From: Symsagittifera roscoffensis
Taxonomy: Eukaryota; Xenacoelomorpha; Acoela; Convolutidae
Assembly: GCF_963678635.1 (NCBI RefSeq)
Contig: NC_087065.1
Span: forward strand, 14,760,019 to 14,824,018
Reading direction: 5' to 3'
DNA length: 64,000 nt
Of the stretch, positions 35,530-45,903 are shown one piece after another. The notes under the pieces were generated by a model, which saw nothing but the letters and a program-made list of their open reading frames with translations, made no database searches and had not been told where the DNA came from. Within the stretch, counting starts at the first letter, position 1. Each line of letters opens with the position of its first letter. Made by a program: the position numbers and the translations under genes.

Positions 35530-36345
35530 ACATGAAGAAGCGTAAAAGCGTCACAAAAATAACAATTACCTCCTTTTTCAATAAGCGTTTCTCGATAAAG
35601 AGGTTTACTGAGACAATTCAGACGCTGGTAAAATGCTTGAAAACAACCCTAAACACAGAAAAAATTGAGCATTGTTCTCCAGGACCGACCACGACTACAA
35701 AGTACATTACAATTATAGGTCAATTTCAAAAATTGTGTCAAAAACTACAAATTAAATCCAGGGATGAATTTTTATTTTTGGGCTCGACTATAGGCAAATT
35801 TTGTCGCAAAGAATTGCAAATTAAAAACATAGTTAAGCTGGAAAACAAGTCGGAGGTTTTTGATAAGCTGGATACAATTTATAGTTTCTATCTGGCAAAA
35901 ACTGCTTTAGCATGCAGAAACACCTATATTTTTTGCGTTAAAAACCTTGTAATAATTTTTTCTGATAAGTACTATTAAATTTGAAAATTTTATTTGTGCT
36001 AAAAAAGAAATGGGAAAATGAATGATAGCCACTTTTTGCATACAGCTCCTCCAATAGTCGAAAATGGCTTAGGTGTTTCTTTCGCTTGCCTACTAGCTTT
36101 ACCCGCGTTTTTAGCCTCAGCAATAGGAACGTAGTTTACCTTTTTTACAATGAAAATTCTGAAACTATTTTAAAACTAGATTCGACTGATAAAAAAAGAT
36201 TCAATGCTTATCAGGATAAGTTCGGATTGCGATGGTTGCATGTCATACTGTGTAAAATTCTAAACTTAAGACTGTCGAAACAGCAGGTTAGAAACGCAGT
36301 CGGACTCTGCATAAATTTAGTACTAGAATGTTGTTAGCATTAAGT
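35530..36345 (+). pseudogene. LINE C-terminal fragment A (plus)
   Basis: The frame at 35532-35978 contains EFLFLGSTIGKFCRKELQIK, KLDTIYSFYLAKTALACRN and TYIF, the pattern seen after the RT catalytic domain in CR1-like non-LTR elements. It is followed, after frameshifts, by GLGVSFACLLALPAFLASA and QQVRNAVGLCINLVLEC patches (C-terminal cysteine/histidine-containing region). It ends abruptly where a minus-strand LINE piece begins. The same sequence recurs at 37430-38500. Confidence 0.65.
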
Positions 36346-36569
36346 GGAGTAAGTGTCTCCGAAAGTATTTGATAAAATACTGCATTTTTCAAGCTCTCCT
36401 GGTACATTTTCAATGTTTTCATTGTCACAGAAAAGTTGTATTGTCTGCATTTTGAGTTATTTTGCATAAGTTAATCAGTTGCTGGAATGAATTATTGATG
36501 TATAGGTTGAAAATGAGACGTCCTAATACAGTGCGTTGTGGCAAACGTTGATAACCTGAGATCCAGTCC

Positions 36570-37060
36570 GATTCAGTTTTGCTTAATTTTGTTTTCTGAC
36601 TTCAGTCGCTTGTCAAAAAGTTTATCAAGCATAGCAGTTTCAAAAAATATAAATTTTTCGAGATTTTGTTTAAAATGGTTACGGTCAATAGAATCAAGTG
36701 CCTCCGAGAGATCGTTTGGTGAGCAAACAAAAAAATTTGTGATATCAATTGTTTTTTTTGTTAAATAATTCTGTGCAAAAAAACAGCATGAAAAAAAAAT
36801 TGATGCTCTAAAGGCAAATTGGAAATGAGTGTTGCCTAAAACATTTTGAGAAAAAAAGATTTTTATGATTATAATTATACAATAACTTTTCAAACAATTT
36901 CATTAGTGCTCCAGTAATTGAGAGAGGCCTGTATTTTTGTATTTTGGGTGACAACTGCTTTTTTAGTCTTCTTCGGAAAAAATTATTTATTAGTTGTTCA
37001 ATAAAAATAAGTAAAAGGCGTGTAGTTTTTCCTTGCACCCATAATACAGAGCACAAGAGG
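36570..37060 (-). pseudogene. LINE reverse transcriptase fragment (minus)
   Basis: Minus-strand frames contain YRPLSITGALMKLFEKLLYN (RT block 1) and then DLSEALDSIDRNHFKQNLEK (normally DLSKAFDSIDH, containing a catalytic aspartate). Both are typical of Jockey-like non-LTR RTs. A frameshift separates them. It lies between the two plus-strand LINE fragments in opposite orientation. Confidence 0.65.
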
Positions 37061-37429
37061 AATGTCAGATGGACCTTGCGGTTCTTTTTGCTTAAAATTT
37101 GAAATGTTCAATTTTACACTACTGTTGTTTTCTATTTCATTGAAAAAACCAGGTGTTGAAAATTTATAGTAAAGGATTTTTGCGATTTTTAAGCTAAATA
37201 TTACGAGTTCTACAAGGAAATTTTTAGAGCAAAACGCTTATAGATTGTTATGTGGATATTCTGATTTAGTTTTTTTGTTTCATTTTCACATCGTTTTTTT
37301 ACTGATAAATTTTAAAAAATATATCTGGTAAGCTTACTTTTTTTAATCGAAATAATTATTGTCAATGATAATGAAAATTTAGTCGACATTATAAAATAAG
37401 GCTTCGAGACCTCAAAATAATACCAACAT

Positions 37430-38500
37430 CAGAAACAATTCATAACCTAAGCCCAAACATAGAAAAGTTTGGGCATTATTCTCTAGGACCGACCAAAAGT
37501 AAGAAGTCTTTGTTAAAAATCTTTATATAAGGTAACGAATGTTAAATTGAACGATAGCCAGTTTTCGCAATCAGTTCTCCCGTCTGCCAAAACAGCTCGA
37601 GTGATTTTCCGCTCGCCTACTAGTTCTACCCACTTTTTAGCCTCAGCATTAGGAACGAAAAGTACCATAAGTGAAGTTGTTTGTTTGTAGTACGATGATA
37701 GAATATATTAAAATGCAATAAAACATTGGTTTGATTCAGCAAAAATTGAAGTAATTCCCAAAAACGGATTGAAAATTATTGGATGGAGCTACTTTTGATA
37801 ACAAAACTTCTCAAATGACTATGAAACTAGATTCCAATGATTTAAAAAAGTTCAAAGCTCGCCAAGATAAAATCGGTTTGCATTATTTGAATGATTTACC
37901 GTGTAAAACTCAAAACTGTCAAATCAGCGGTTCAAATCATTGCAAATGGACTCCGCCCAGTTTTAAAAAAATGAAAACAAACTACGTGTGTTTCCTGGAA
38001 GAAGTAACCATAGCTGGATGGTATGTTCTTTCTTGTCTGAAAATTGCAGATAGTTTCTTTTAGCCTTCAAGATTGACGGGCCTTATGAGCAAAATCTCGC
38101 CTCCACTCACATTCCTTCTGTTTGAGAGCCACGACTCTTAAAGAGGACAGATCAGAAGCGACTATATGGCTTGACATTCGATCCATTGGTTTTTGTTGGG
38201 CAGCTCCTGTGGGACTTAACGACAGTTAACTGCCTAATCCCTAATATAATAAGCACATGCTCGGTTTGTAACCCGGAACGGCTGCAGCCGAAGAAGAAAG
38301 CTAATCGGAAAAATGTAGAGATTTGATTATTGATGGATACAATTTTCAACTAACAGCTTTTGAGGTTTTGGGTGCCGCCGACCCTGGCACTTTTTTAAAA
38401 GCTCTGTAAGAATTTGAGCACGTATACTGGGGAACCGAGGGCAGGTAGTTTTTTTCAGCAGAGATGTAAAAGTAGCCTACTTAAGTCACATATGAGTCTA
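37430..38500 (+). pseudogene. LINE C-terminal fragment B (plus)
   Basis: Second copy of fragment A. It shares TTCTCYAGGACCGACCA near 37475 and the GCCTACTAGTTCTACCC/TTTTTAGCCTCAGCATTAGG block near 37610-37650. It extends further 3': a frame at about 38120-38290 gives LKRTDQKRLYGLTFDPL, GQLLWDLTTVNCL and ERLQPKKKA, matching the C-terminal region downstream of RT in this LINE type, then TGEPRAGSFFQQR near 38430. Stops and frameshifts throughout. Confidence 0.6.
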
Positions 38501-39104
38501 TGAGAAATAGGGCCTTTAACCATTGGCTCAAGAGTCAGGGACACTATTTCTTGTGTTTTCTACCTCGGAGCCAGTTCGACTCACTTGCGACTTAAGACTA
38601 CAACCCGCGCTACAGCTTAAAGGCAACTACCAAAATACCCCCACACTAGAGATAAGAACGCCCCCACGGTCAGGTCTCAAAATTTCTGAAACACGCGAAC
38701 GCCATTAAAAAACAGCGTCGGAACCTTAAGTACACCTTTAGTTATTATTGGACAGTGGACCTTTGATCCATTTCAGATGAATCAATCTAAACACTCGCCC
38801 TAACTCAACATAATCACATAAAACACACTCAAGAAGTTTAACTTGGGTTTTCACATACAGACACGACATCTAGAATTGAATAACTAATGATGGTAAAGCA
38901 AATCTGGAGCTGATTTAAGGTAATTAAATTCAACTCAAGGACAATTTTAAGGTAAAAAGGGCGTGGGTTTTTGTGTAATGAAAAAGGAGACATATGAGAA
39001 GAAACTGAAAGATTTATTACAGGCAGAACAACTAATGAGAGGGAGAATCTGACTGACAGCATGATCATGAAAATTAAAAAAACATAAGCAAGGATTTAAT
39101 CGCC

Positions 39105-40186
39105 ATGAAAAAGAAGGACGAGATTAGCGAAGCGCTGTATACTAGGTTGAGATCGACGGGGGCACAGCTGGCTAGGCTGTATGTATTCGCAAAAGTACAT
39201 AAACAAATAACACCACTTCATTTCGTCATTTCTTTATCTGATAGCTCATGTGACAACCTAAATAAAACATTGGCAAAATTTTTGATGAAATTGAGGGGGC
39301 AAACTTAGAAACGAACACTCAAATGGCCAGGGAGATCTTGGAGAAAACTGAACTGAACTCTGAATAGAGTATAATCTACCTTGATGTAAAGACTTTGTAC
39401 ACTATTGTCCCACTCAAGAAAGCGGTTGAAATAGCCCTGAGGAGATTGTATGAGCAAGTCAACCCTCCGGAAACATCTCGCAATAGTGGCTATTTTGTAG
39501 CTCAAAGAATACGAACCTGCATTAAAAAAGTACCAAAATTGACTGTGCTAAACGAGGGTAACAAGGAGGTCTGCCCTGGATGTCAGAAAAAGGTACTAAA
39601 GGAATAGGATGCGAAGCTTGTTTGAATTGGTACCCCCTTAGGGTGTGGTAACATATCGGAATCTGAACAAGCAGACATCGCTGAAACAGTATGGTGTTAC
39701 ATTGCTTGCAAAAAACAACAGGAAGCAGATCGGGCTGAAAATGGTGTTAAAGTTTTTCTAAGATAAGTGGATGACATAGTTTGAACTGTTAAGGGCGATC
39801 CTGGGTTAGTTCTCGAGGTTGCCAATAACTTGCATCCAAACTTGCAGTTCACCATAGAAGAACTTGATAGTAATGGTAATTTGGCCTTTTTGGATTTAAA
39901 TGTCAACGTGGACTCAAGAAAAAAGGTCACATATGGGTGGTATCAAAAACCCACTGGTACCGGCACCAATCTGAATTTCAGAGGGTGCGCACCTTTGCAG
40001 TACAAAAGAAACGTTATTGAAGGGACGGTTCATAGGGTTTTCAAAAGTACCTCAACATGGGAAAACTTTGACCAGGCATTGGAAAAAAATCGAAAACAAT
40101 GGATTGAAAGTCAATATCTTAAAAATTGGTCGGACAGGCTAGTGTGTGAAACTCTTAACAAGATCATTGGGGAAAGAAAAAATTAG
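39105..40186 (+). pseudogene. Penelope-like reverse transcriptase (broken)
   Basis: Visible RT landmarks in order: K-K-DEISEALYTRLRSTGAQ; VHKQITPL; LDVKTLYTIVPL (normally LDVxSLYTNIP); VDDIV after a substituted or lost tyrosine codon (an in-frame stop precedes it); HPNLQFTIEELDSNGNLAFL; YQKPTGTGTNLN. Stops occur at about 39305, 39365 and 39605 and a frameshift before 39780, so no active enzyme can be made. Confidence 0.85.
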
Positions 40187-40389
40187 AGGTGAAGGCGTCA
40201 GAACCGAGAAATGATAAATGGTTAAAAGACTCACCCCCTTTTTACAACGCAATATCGAGGCAATCCATCTCAACTGTTAGCTGCAAGGGTTCGGCAAATA
40301 TCCGGGGCACAAATAATTTTTACGACAAGAAAATTGAAAACATGCTTGCCATCTTCCAAAACTTTCTTTGCTCGTGAACTGAGATCCAA

Positions 40390-40500
40390 AGTGGTGTATA
40401 AGCTTACTTGTAGTGGATGTAACTCCAACTATGTCCGCCAGACGGTCCAAAACTTAGCCTTGAGGGTCGATGAACACCGCAAAGGGGCTCCCCAGTAGGG
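40390..40500 (+). pseudogene. GIY-YIG endonuclease fragment of Penelope copy A
   Basis: Frame reads VVYKLTCSGCNSNYVRQT followed by NLALRVDEHRKG. The GIY-YIG pattern of Penelope elements is VYKxxCxxCxxxYVGQT...RxxEH; here the glycine of YVGQT is arginine (YVRQT). A frameshift/stop follows at about 40497. Downstream 40507-40560 continues the frame with EVGGTAELKSEIIDQT, shared with copy B. Confidence 0.8.
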
Positions 40501-42049
40501 CAAAACTTGTTAGAGTGTAATAAGGAAGTAGGCGGTACTGCTGAGCTGAAGTCAGAGATTATAGACCAAACAGATTTTAGACACTCAGAAGCTACTCACA
40601 CTAGAGGCTTTGCTTATTTGGAGGGAGAGGCCGAGGATCAACACACAGATGAATTCAGGAACCGGAAACTAACACTAAAGTTATATGTTATATAAACTGA
40701 CATGTCAGAATCAAAATTGTTCCGAAACCGGAAATTTACAGAACAAAAAGCTAAAGAGAATTATCAGAAACTTACAGGATAATTTTTTTCTTGATTCCGT
40801 AATTCATTGTTATTACAGTTTTTTAAATTTGATTGGTCAAACAGTTTTAAAGCATTTTTAGACATGTTTGTCATTTTTCACATCTTTCATCGTTTTGTAA
40901 AAACTGTAAAAAGTTTTAATCCTGATGATGAACAAAGTTAAATAAATTTGAACTCAAGAATAAGTTTTTCTTTCTGGACCATTGGGCAGCTTCAGCTGTC
41001 CACCTTTCCACTCAAGTATCACTCTGGTCCAATTGATCGTCTTCTCTGTCCGTCTTCCGTACCTCTTGATTTTCTATCGCTAACAAGATAGCTGTACTCG
41101 TGCTGGAATATTATGGTAAAACTGCGGATAGCAATTTTACTCTCTTGTTTTTCTAGCAACTTTCCCGCGATTATCACTCGAATCTTCTCATAGCTTTTTC
41201 TCGTATTTTCAGTTGTCGCAAGAAACTTGAGCATGATAGGCTCAATTAGAAGTTTTGAAAATTACTTTTCCCGCCAAATTAAACGTTCAGCTCGAAGTCA
41301 AACTTCGAAACATGACCGACTGGCACAAGAACTTCCCTCGCTACACAGGTTGCGAATGCTGCATGTTTACTCTTCACTATTAATGAAAAAAGTACTCTCG
41401 AAGATTTTCTTATGTACAGAGCCAAGCGAAAGAAAGCGCTCGGAGCTGTTCACGGCACAATTAAAGGATTTTTTCCTCTTTTTTTGCCTTAATTTTTAAC
41501 TTTTGTTTCTGAGTTGTCTTTCGCTCTAAGCCGGCTACATAGTTTTATCTCGGTTCTTATAATTTGAATTGCAGCTTAGACGAATTGGCTGGCTTGCCAT
41601 TGTTTTGTCAATTGCTCAAATGAAGCTGTTTTGAATGATTTTTTTCTGCGATATGAATAGATAAAAAAGTATGCATAATTGAAATAGTTTTTGTTTCAAT
41701 GTTTTTTTCGTTGTCTCATCAATGTAAGAAAATGTGTTTCCGTGTTTGTTAGTTCTCTTTCTTGGAACAAACATACTAATTAGCTTTTCATTTTCACCAG
41801 GAACCAATATATCTATCTATTATATATTTCAATGCGGGCTTCACTACCTCGTCATGTTTATGCTTTTTCAACGTATTCCTTTTGCATGATTAACAAAAGT
41901 ATTTTTTCAAATTTAAGCTATATCATCGTACATTGCTGTGGTTAAGATTTTTTTCAGTTTGATCTCAAAGATTATTTCGTCAATGTTGAAATAAGCAAAC
42001 TTGAATTTGAAAAATTTCCCAAAATTTGATATTCTCAACCCTGTAGTTG

Positions 42050-42665
42050 CGTGCTGTCAGGGTTCTCTCAGGGATTGCGAATCTTGCCTCCAAATCTCAC
42101 TTCTTAAATACTTGTAGTTTTCGAGATATGACGTTTTTTGGTTTTTCATCTCTGTATTGAGGCTCTGTCAGTGTAATCCCAGGAGTTGCGAATTTTGCTT
42201 CTAAATATGACCGCTCAAATCCTTGTAGTTTTCGAGATGACATGTTTTGTGATTTTTTCAAAAACTTTTCAAGAAAACCTAAATAAAACTTTTTTCAAAA
42301 TCTGAAATGCCCATTTTTGTAGTGGGGGCTGTCAAAAATGGGCATTTCTGACTAAAAGCAGGGATAATCTAGAAAAACCCTGCTTTTTCTAGTATTTTCA
42401 GTTGTGGCAAGAAACTTGGGCATGATAGGCTCAATTCAAAATTTTGGAGTTACTATTTTAGTCTCTTGATCTGACGGTACAAATTCTTTTTGTTTTCGAG
42501 ATATGACGTTTTTTGTGAATTTTTCAAGAAGTTTTCAAGAAAACCTATATATATTAATCTCTGCAAAATTTAAAATGCTCATTTGTGTAGTGGTAGCTAT
42601 CCGAGTACTCTCAGGGATTGAAAATCTTGCCTCCAAATATAACTTCTCAAATCCTGACGTGTTTT
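42050..42665. repeat. Degenerate ~120-base tandem repeat between the Penelope copies
   Basis: A unit containing CTCTCAGGGATTGCGAATCT, TTGCCTCCAAAT, TCTCAAATCCTTGTAG and TTTTCGAGATATGACGTTTT recurs at about 42052-42135, 42170-42245 and 42490-42520 with 42600-42660. A fragment with CAGTTGTGGCAAGAAACTTG and GGCATGATAGGCTCAATT at about 42400 is also present at 41210 and 43575, in the tails of both Penelope copies. Confidence 0.6.
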
Positions 42666-42684
42666 ATTATTTCTTTTTGTTTTT

Positions 42685-43840
42685 TGTATAAGTGGTGTAT
42701 AAGCTTTTATGTAGTGGATGTAACTCCACCTATGTCGGCCAGACGGTCCGAAATTTAGCCACGAGGGTCGATGAACACCGCAAAGGGGACTCCCCAGTAG
42801 GGCAACACTTGTTAGAGGGTAATCAGGAGGTAGGCGGTACTGCTGAGCTGAAGTCAGACATTATAGACCAAACAGCCAACACTCATAAGCTACTCCCACT
42901 AGAGGCTTTGCATGTTTGGACGGATCAACACACTCGATGAATTCAGGAGTCAGGAATCAACACTAAAAAACTAATCTATGTATAACATGGCTAAAAATTA
43001 AAAAACTGACATGTCAGAATCAAAAAATTTCCCAAATCAAAGTTTTAAAGAACAAAAAGTTAAAAATGAAATATCAGAAATTTACAGGAAAATGTTATTC
43101 ATGATTCCGTAATTTATTATGTCGTTACAGTTGATTAAATTTGATTGGTCAAACAGTTTTAAAGTCTTTTCAGACATGTTTGTCATTTTTCAGATCTTTG
43201 ATAGTTTTGTAAACATTGTAAAAAATTTTAATCCTGATGATGAACAAATTGTGCAAAAACGTTTGAATTAAACATTTTAAATTTCTTCCTACTCAAGGAG
43301 TTTTAATTAAATAAAATTCAACTCAAGAAAATTTTTTTCTTTTTGGACCATTGGGCAGCTTAATCTGTCCACCTTTCCACTCAAGTATCACTCTGGTCCA
43401 ATTGATCGTCTTCTCTGTCCGTCTTCCGTAACACTTGATTTTCTATCGGGAACAAGATAGCTCTACTCGTGCTGGAAGATTATGTTAAAATTGCGGATAG
43501 CAATCTTACTCTCGTAATTTTCTTGCATTTTTCCCGCGATTATCACTTGAATTTTCTCCCTGCTTTTTCTAGTATTATCAGTTGTGGCAAGAAACTTGAG
43601 CATGATAGGCTCAATTCGAAATTTTGAAAAAATACTTTGCTCCCCAAAATCAAGATTAAACGTTCAGCTGAAGGTCAAACTTCCAAATATGACCGACTGG
43701 CACAAGAAAGTCCTGGCTACACAGGTTGCGAATGCTGCAAGTGTACTCTTCACTATTACTGAAAAAAGTACTACCGAAGAATTTTTTATATATAGAGCCA
43801 AGGGAAAGAAAGCGCAACGTAGTTTAAGTATCTGATAGAA
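42685..43840 (+). mobile_element. Penelope-like element, 3' partial copy B
   Basis: Starts at the GIY-YIG domain: VYKLLCSGCNSTYVGQTVRN, then RVDEHRKGDSPVGQHLLEG and EVGGTAELKSDIIDQT, better preserved than copy A with YVGQT intact. The 3' tail (42960-43840) parallels 40690-41500 of copy A, including AACTGACATGTCAGAATCAA, TTGATTGGTCAAACAGTTTT and CCACTCAAGTATCACTCTGG blocks. A full element followed by a 3' partial repeat in the same direction is the pseudo-LTR layout known for Penelope elements. Confidence 0.8.
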
Positions 43841-45880
43841 CCGTAGCCTCATCAGGTCAAATTTTTGAGTTTCGTCCATCTCCGGTTCATTCTGAGCGCG
43901 TGTTAGTTTTCTCACTTGGGTTGGCTTGATACCCAATCATCTGATTCTATTTTCTTCTTTTCACATTATACGTTTCTCTTCAATATCTGGAAAACTCTTA
44001 AGATTTTGACTAGAATATGTGGCGAAGAGACTCGTGACTGTAACCTCGGTTACTATGATCTTTTGAGTTGCCAGAAAGTGACACTCTAGCATTCGCCCGG
44101 AAGTATATATCGACGGAAAATAAAGCTAAGCTATAAAACGACTGGCCAGCGTCTAAACAAAGCTTTACATGCTTTTCATCGTCTCTACCAAAGCCAGTTC
44201 TTTTGGTGGTCTTTTCATCATCGGGTCAACAAAAACGTTGCTGTTCTCCGGCTTCGACCAGAACGCTCAAATTAACTTACTTACATTGAAAAAAAAAATT
44301 TGAGCTCATGGCTGGGTCTCAGTATCCCCAGACCACGAGGTCACTCCTAAAAACAGAGCTACTGCTACTTATTATATTACTATTGTTTTTGTTCAGTAGA
44401 TAAAAATCAACATCTCCATCGAAGATGGATCAACCCTTTCCCTCAACTCCTAGCTTCTCATTATTAGAAAACGAATCAATATGTTAATTAAATTCAATTC
44501 AGGGCATGACCAGGAACCCAAAAGTTTGTACAAAATGGTTCAAATTCAAGTCTCAAGACCCCTCCGGATTCCTGAATCCGGGGGAATGACACACTTGTTT
44601 CCTCACCGGAATGCTGAATTCACGATTTCACTACCCTTCACCGTTGGCGTGAATGGCCTTGTAACGATTGTAGCGACCCAATCGTTACAACTCGGAGCGG
44701 TCTTTGCCAACACTCTGTTGTATTTTTCTACTTTCCGTCGTAGTTTCTCTGGCAATTATCGTTGTTGTTGTCGCAACTCTCGTTGTGGTTGTGTAGTGTT
44801 TTTGGTTTTCTTCCAAAATGGCCGTTTCGTCGTTTCTCGGAAATATGACGTCATCATTCGAAATTTTAAACATTTAAAATACCAGAAAATCCTGACCTTC
44901 ACAGTTCGTCTAAACGTTTAAATAACGTCACTAGTCCTCTAAATTTGCCAATTCTCTGGGTCGGCGGCTAACCCTACGAAACTGTCTCTTTTTCAATTCT
45001 GGTCGAAGGTCACATACTCCCCGGACAGTCAGGTCAATGTCCCCATTGAATCTCGTAGTCTTCGTAAAGTTGGTACAGTGACATCGAACAGAACTTACAA
45101 AATACACAAAATCACTTTTATCCACGTCATATCGAGTCACTGCAGAATATAAATGGCATCATACTACATCACCATAGCCCTCCAAATTCTTTCACGAATC
45201 TGCACTTTCGAGGATATGATCTAAGATAAAACATTATTTCTGACTTTCAATGTCAATGCCCTGATTTAAAACATTTTCTTCTAGGTTTTTAAAAGTTGTT
45301 AGTTTGCAGGACAGTACTGTCAACCAACAAGCTAAAATTATCCTACCATCCTTCTTTCCTTTTAGTTTAGTTGTTTAGGAAGTTTTAGAAAGTTTCAGTT
45401 GTTATTGGTCCTGAATATTAAAATTAACGAACTCTGACATAATCTTAGAGGGAACAATGACATAATCTCCCTCTTCAAGAGATTACCCAAGTCTTTCATG
45501 TCTCCCCACAAAGTGATCAGTCATCCTAGTTGATAAAAAACAATCATGGAGGCTGGAATATTTAAATATACTCTTCACTCAAACCTTTCTAAAAAAATTT
45601 TAAGTGTCTCTAAGGCCACTAACTAAAATCAAAATGCAAATTTATAAATGCAATAAATCCTTTAATCTTTCAAAACTCAACTAAATGTTTTCTTTCAGTT
45701 TCAATTACAACTTGGTTGCTTTGTTTCTCATTTGAGTTTTTTGTCACATGCAAAACAATTCTGAGTTTTATATTCTTCTCTTTCATCACTTCTTTGTTTC
45801 GTCTTTTTTCGTCGTTTAGAAGTTCTAAAACTTCTAAATTCTTCTAATTTCGTTTCTTTTTGCATCTTGTTTTTTGGCCA
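43841..45880. other. Stretch without genes; two small hairpins
   Basis: No convincing ORF. Two perfect or near-perfect stem-loops are visible: 44561-44584 (CCTCCGGATTC, loop CT, GAATCCGGGGG) and about 44662-44690 (TGTAACGATTG ... CAATCGTTACA). A GTT-rich patch lies at 44760-44795. This is where the 3' end or LTR of the large minus-strand retroelement should fall, but no LTR matching 63000-64000 was recognised. Confidence 0.5.
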
Positions 45881-45903
45881 TTCTGTCAATGTTCCTTCTC
45901 CTC

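Larger units (their letters stand above)
38900..41500 (+). mobile_element. Penelope-like element, decayed copy A
   Basis: A plus-strand Penelope-like element in several frames. About 38960-39300 carries an N-terminal RT region ending in a block like HKQITPLHFVISLS. 39373-39480 carries YLDVKTLYTIVPLKKAVEIA. The YVDD-like VDDIV is near 39765. 39830-40186 carries HPNLQFTIEE, LAFLDLNVNV and YQKPTGTGTNL. A GIY-YIG endonuclease follows at about 40390-40500. The 3' tail to about 41500 is shared with copy B. At least three frameshifts or stops break the ORF. Penelope elements copy themselves by target-primed reverse transcription using this RT-endonuclease protein. Confidence 0.85.

Noticed and set aside
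44481-44921. 146-codon plus-strand frame
   Set aside because: Composition is unlike a protein, it crosses two hairpins and a GTT-rich patch, and there is no recognisable domain.
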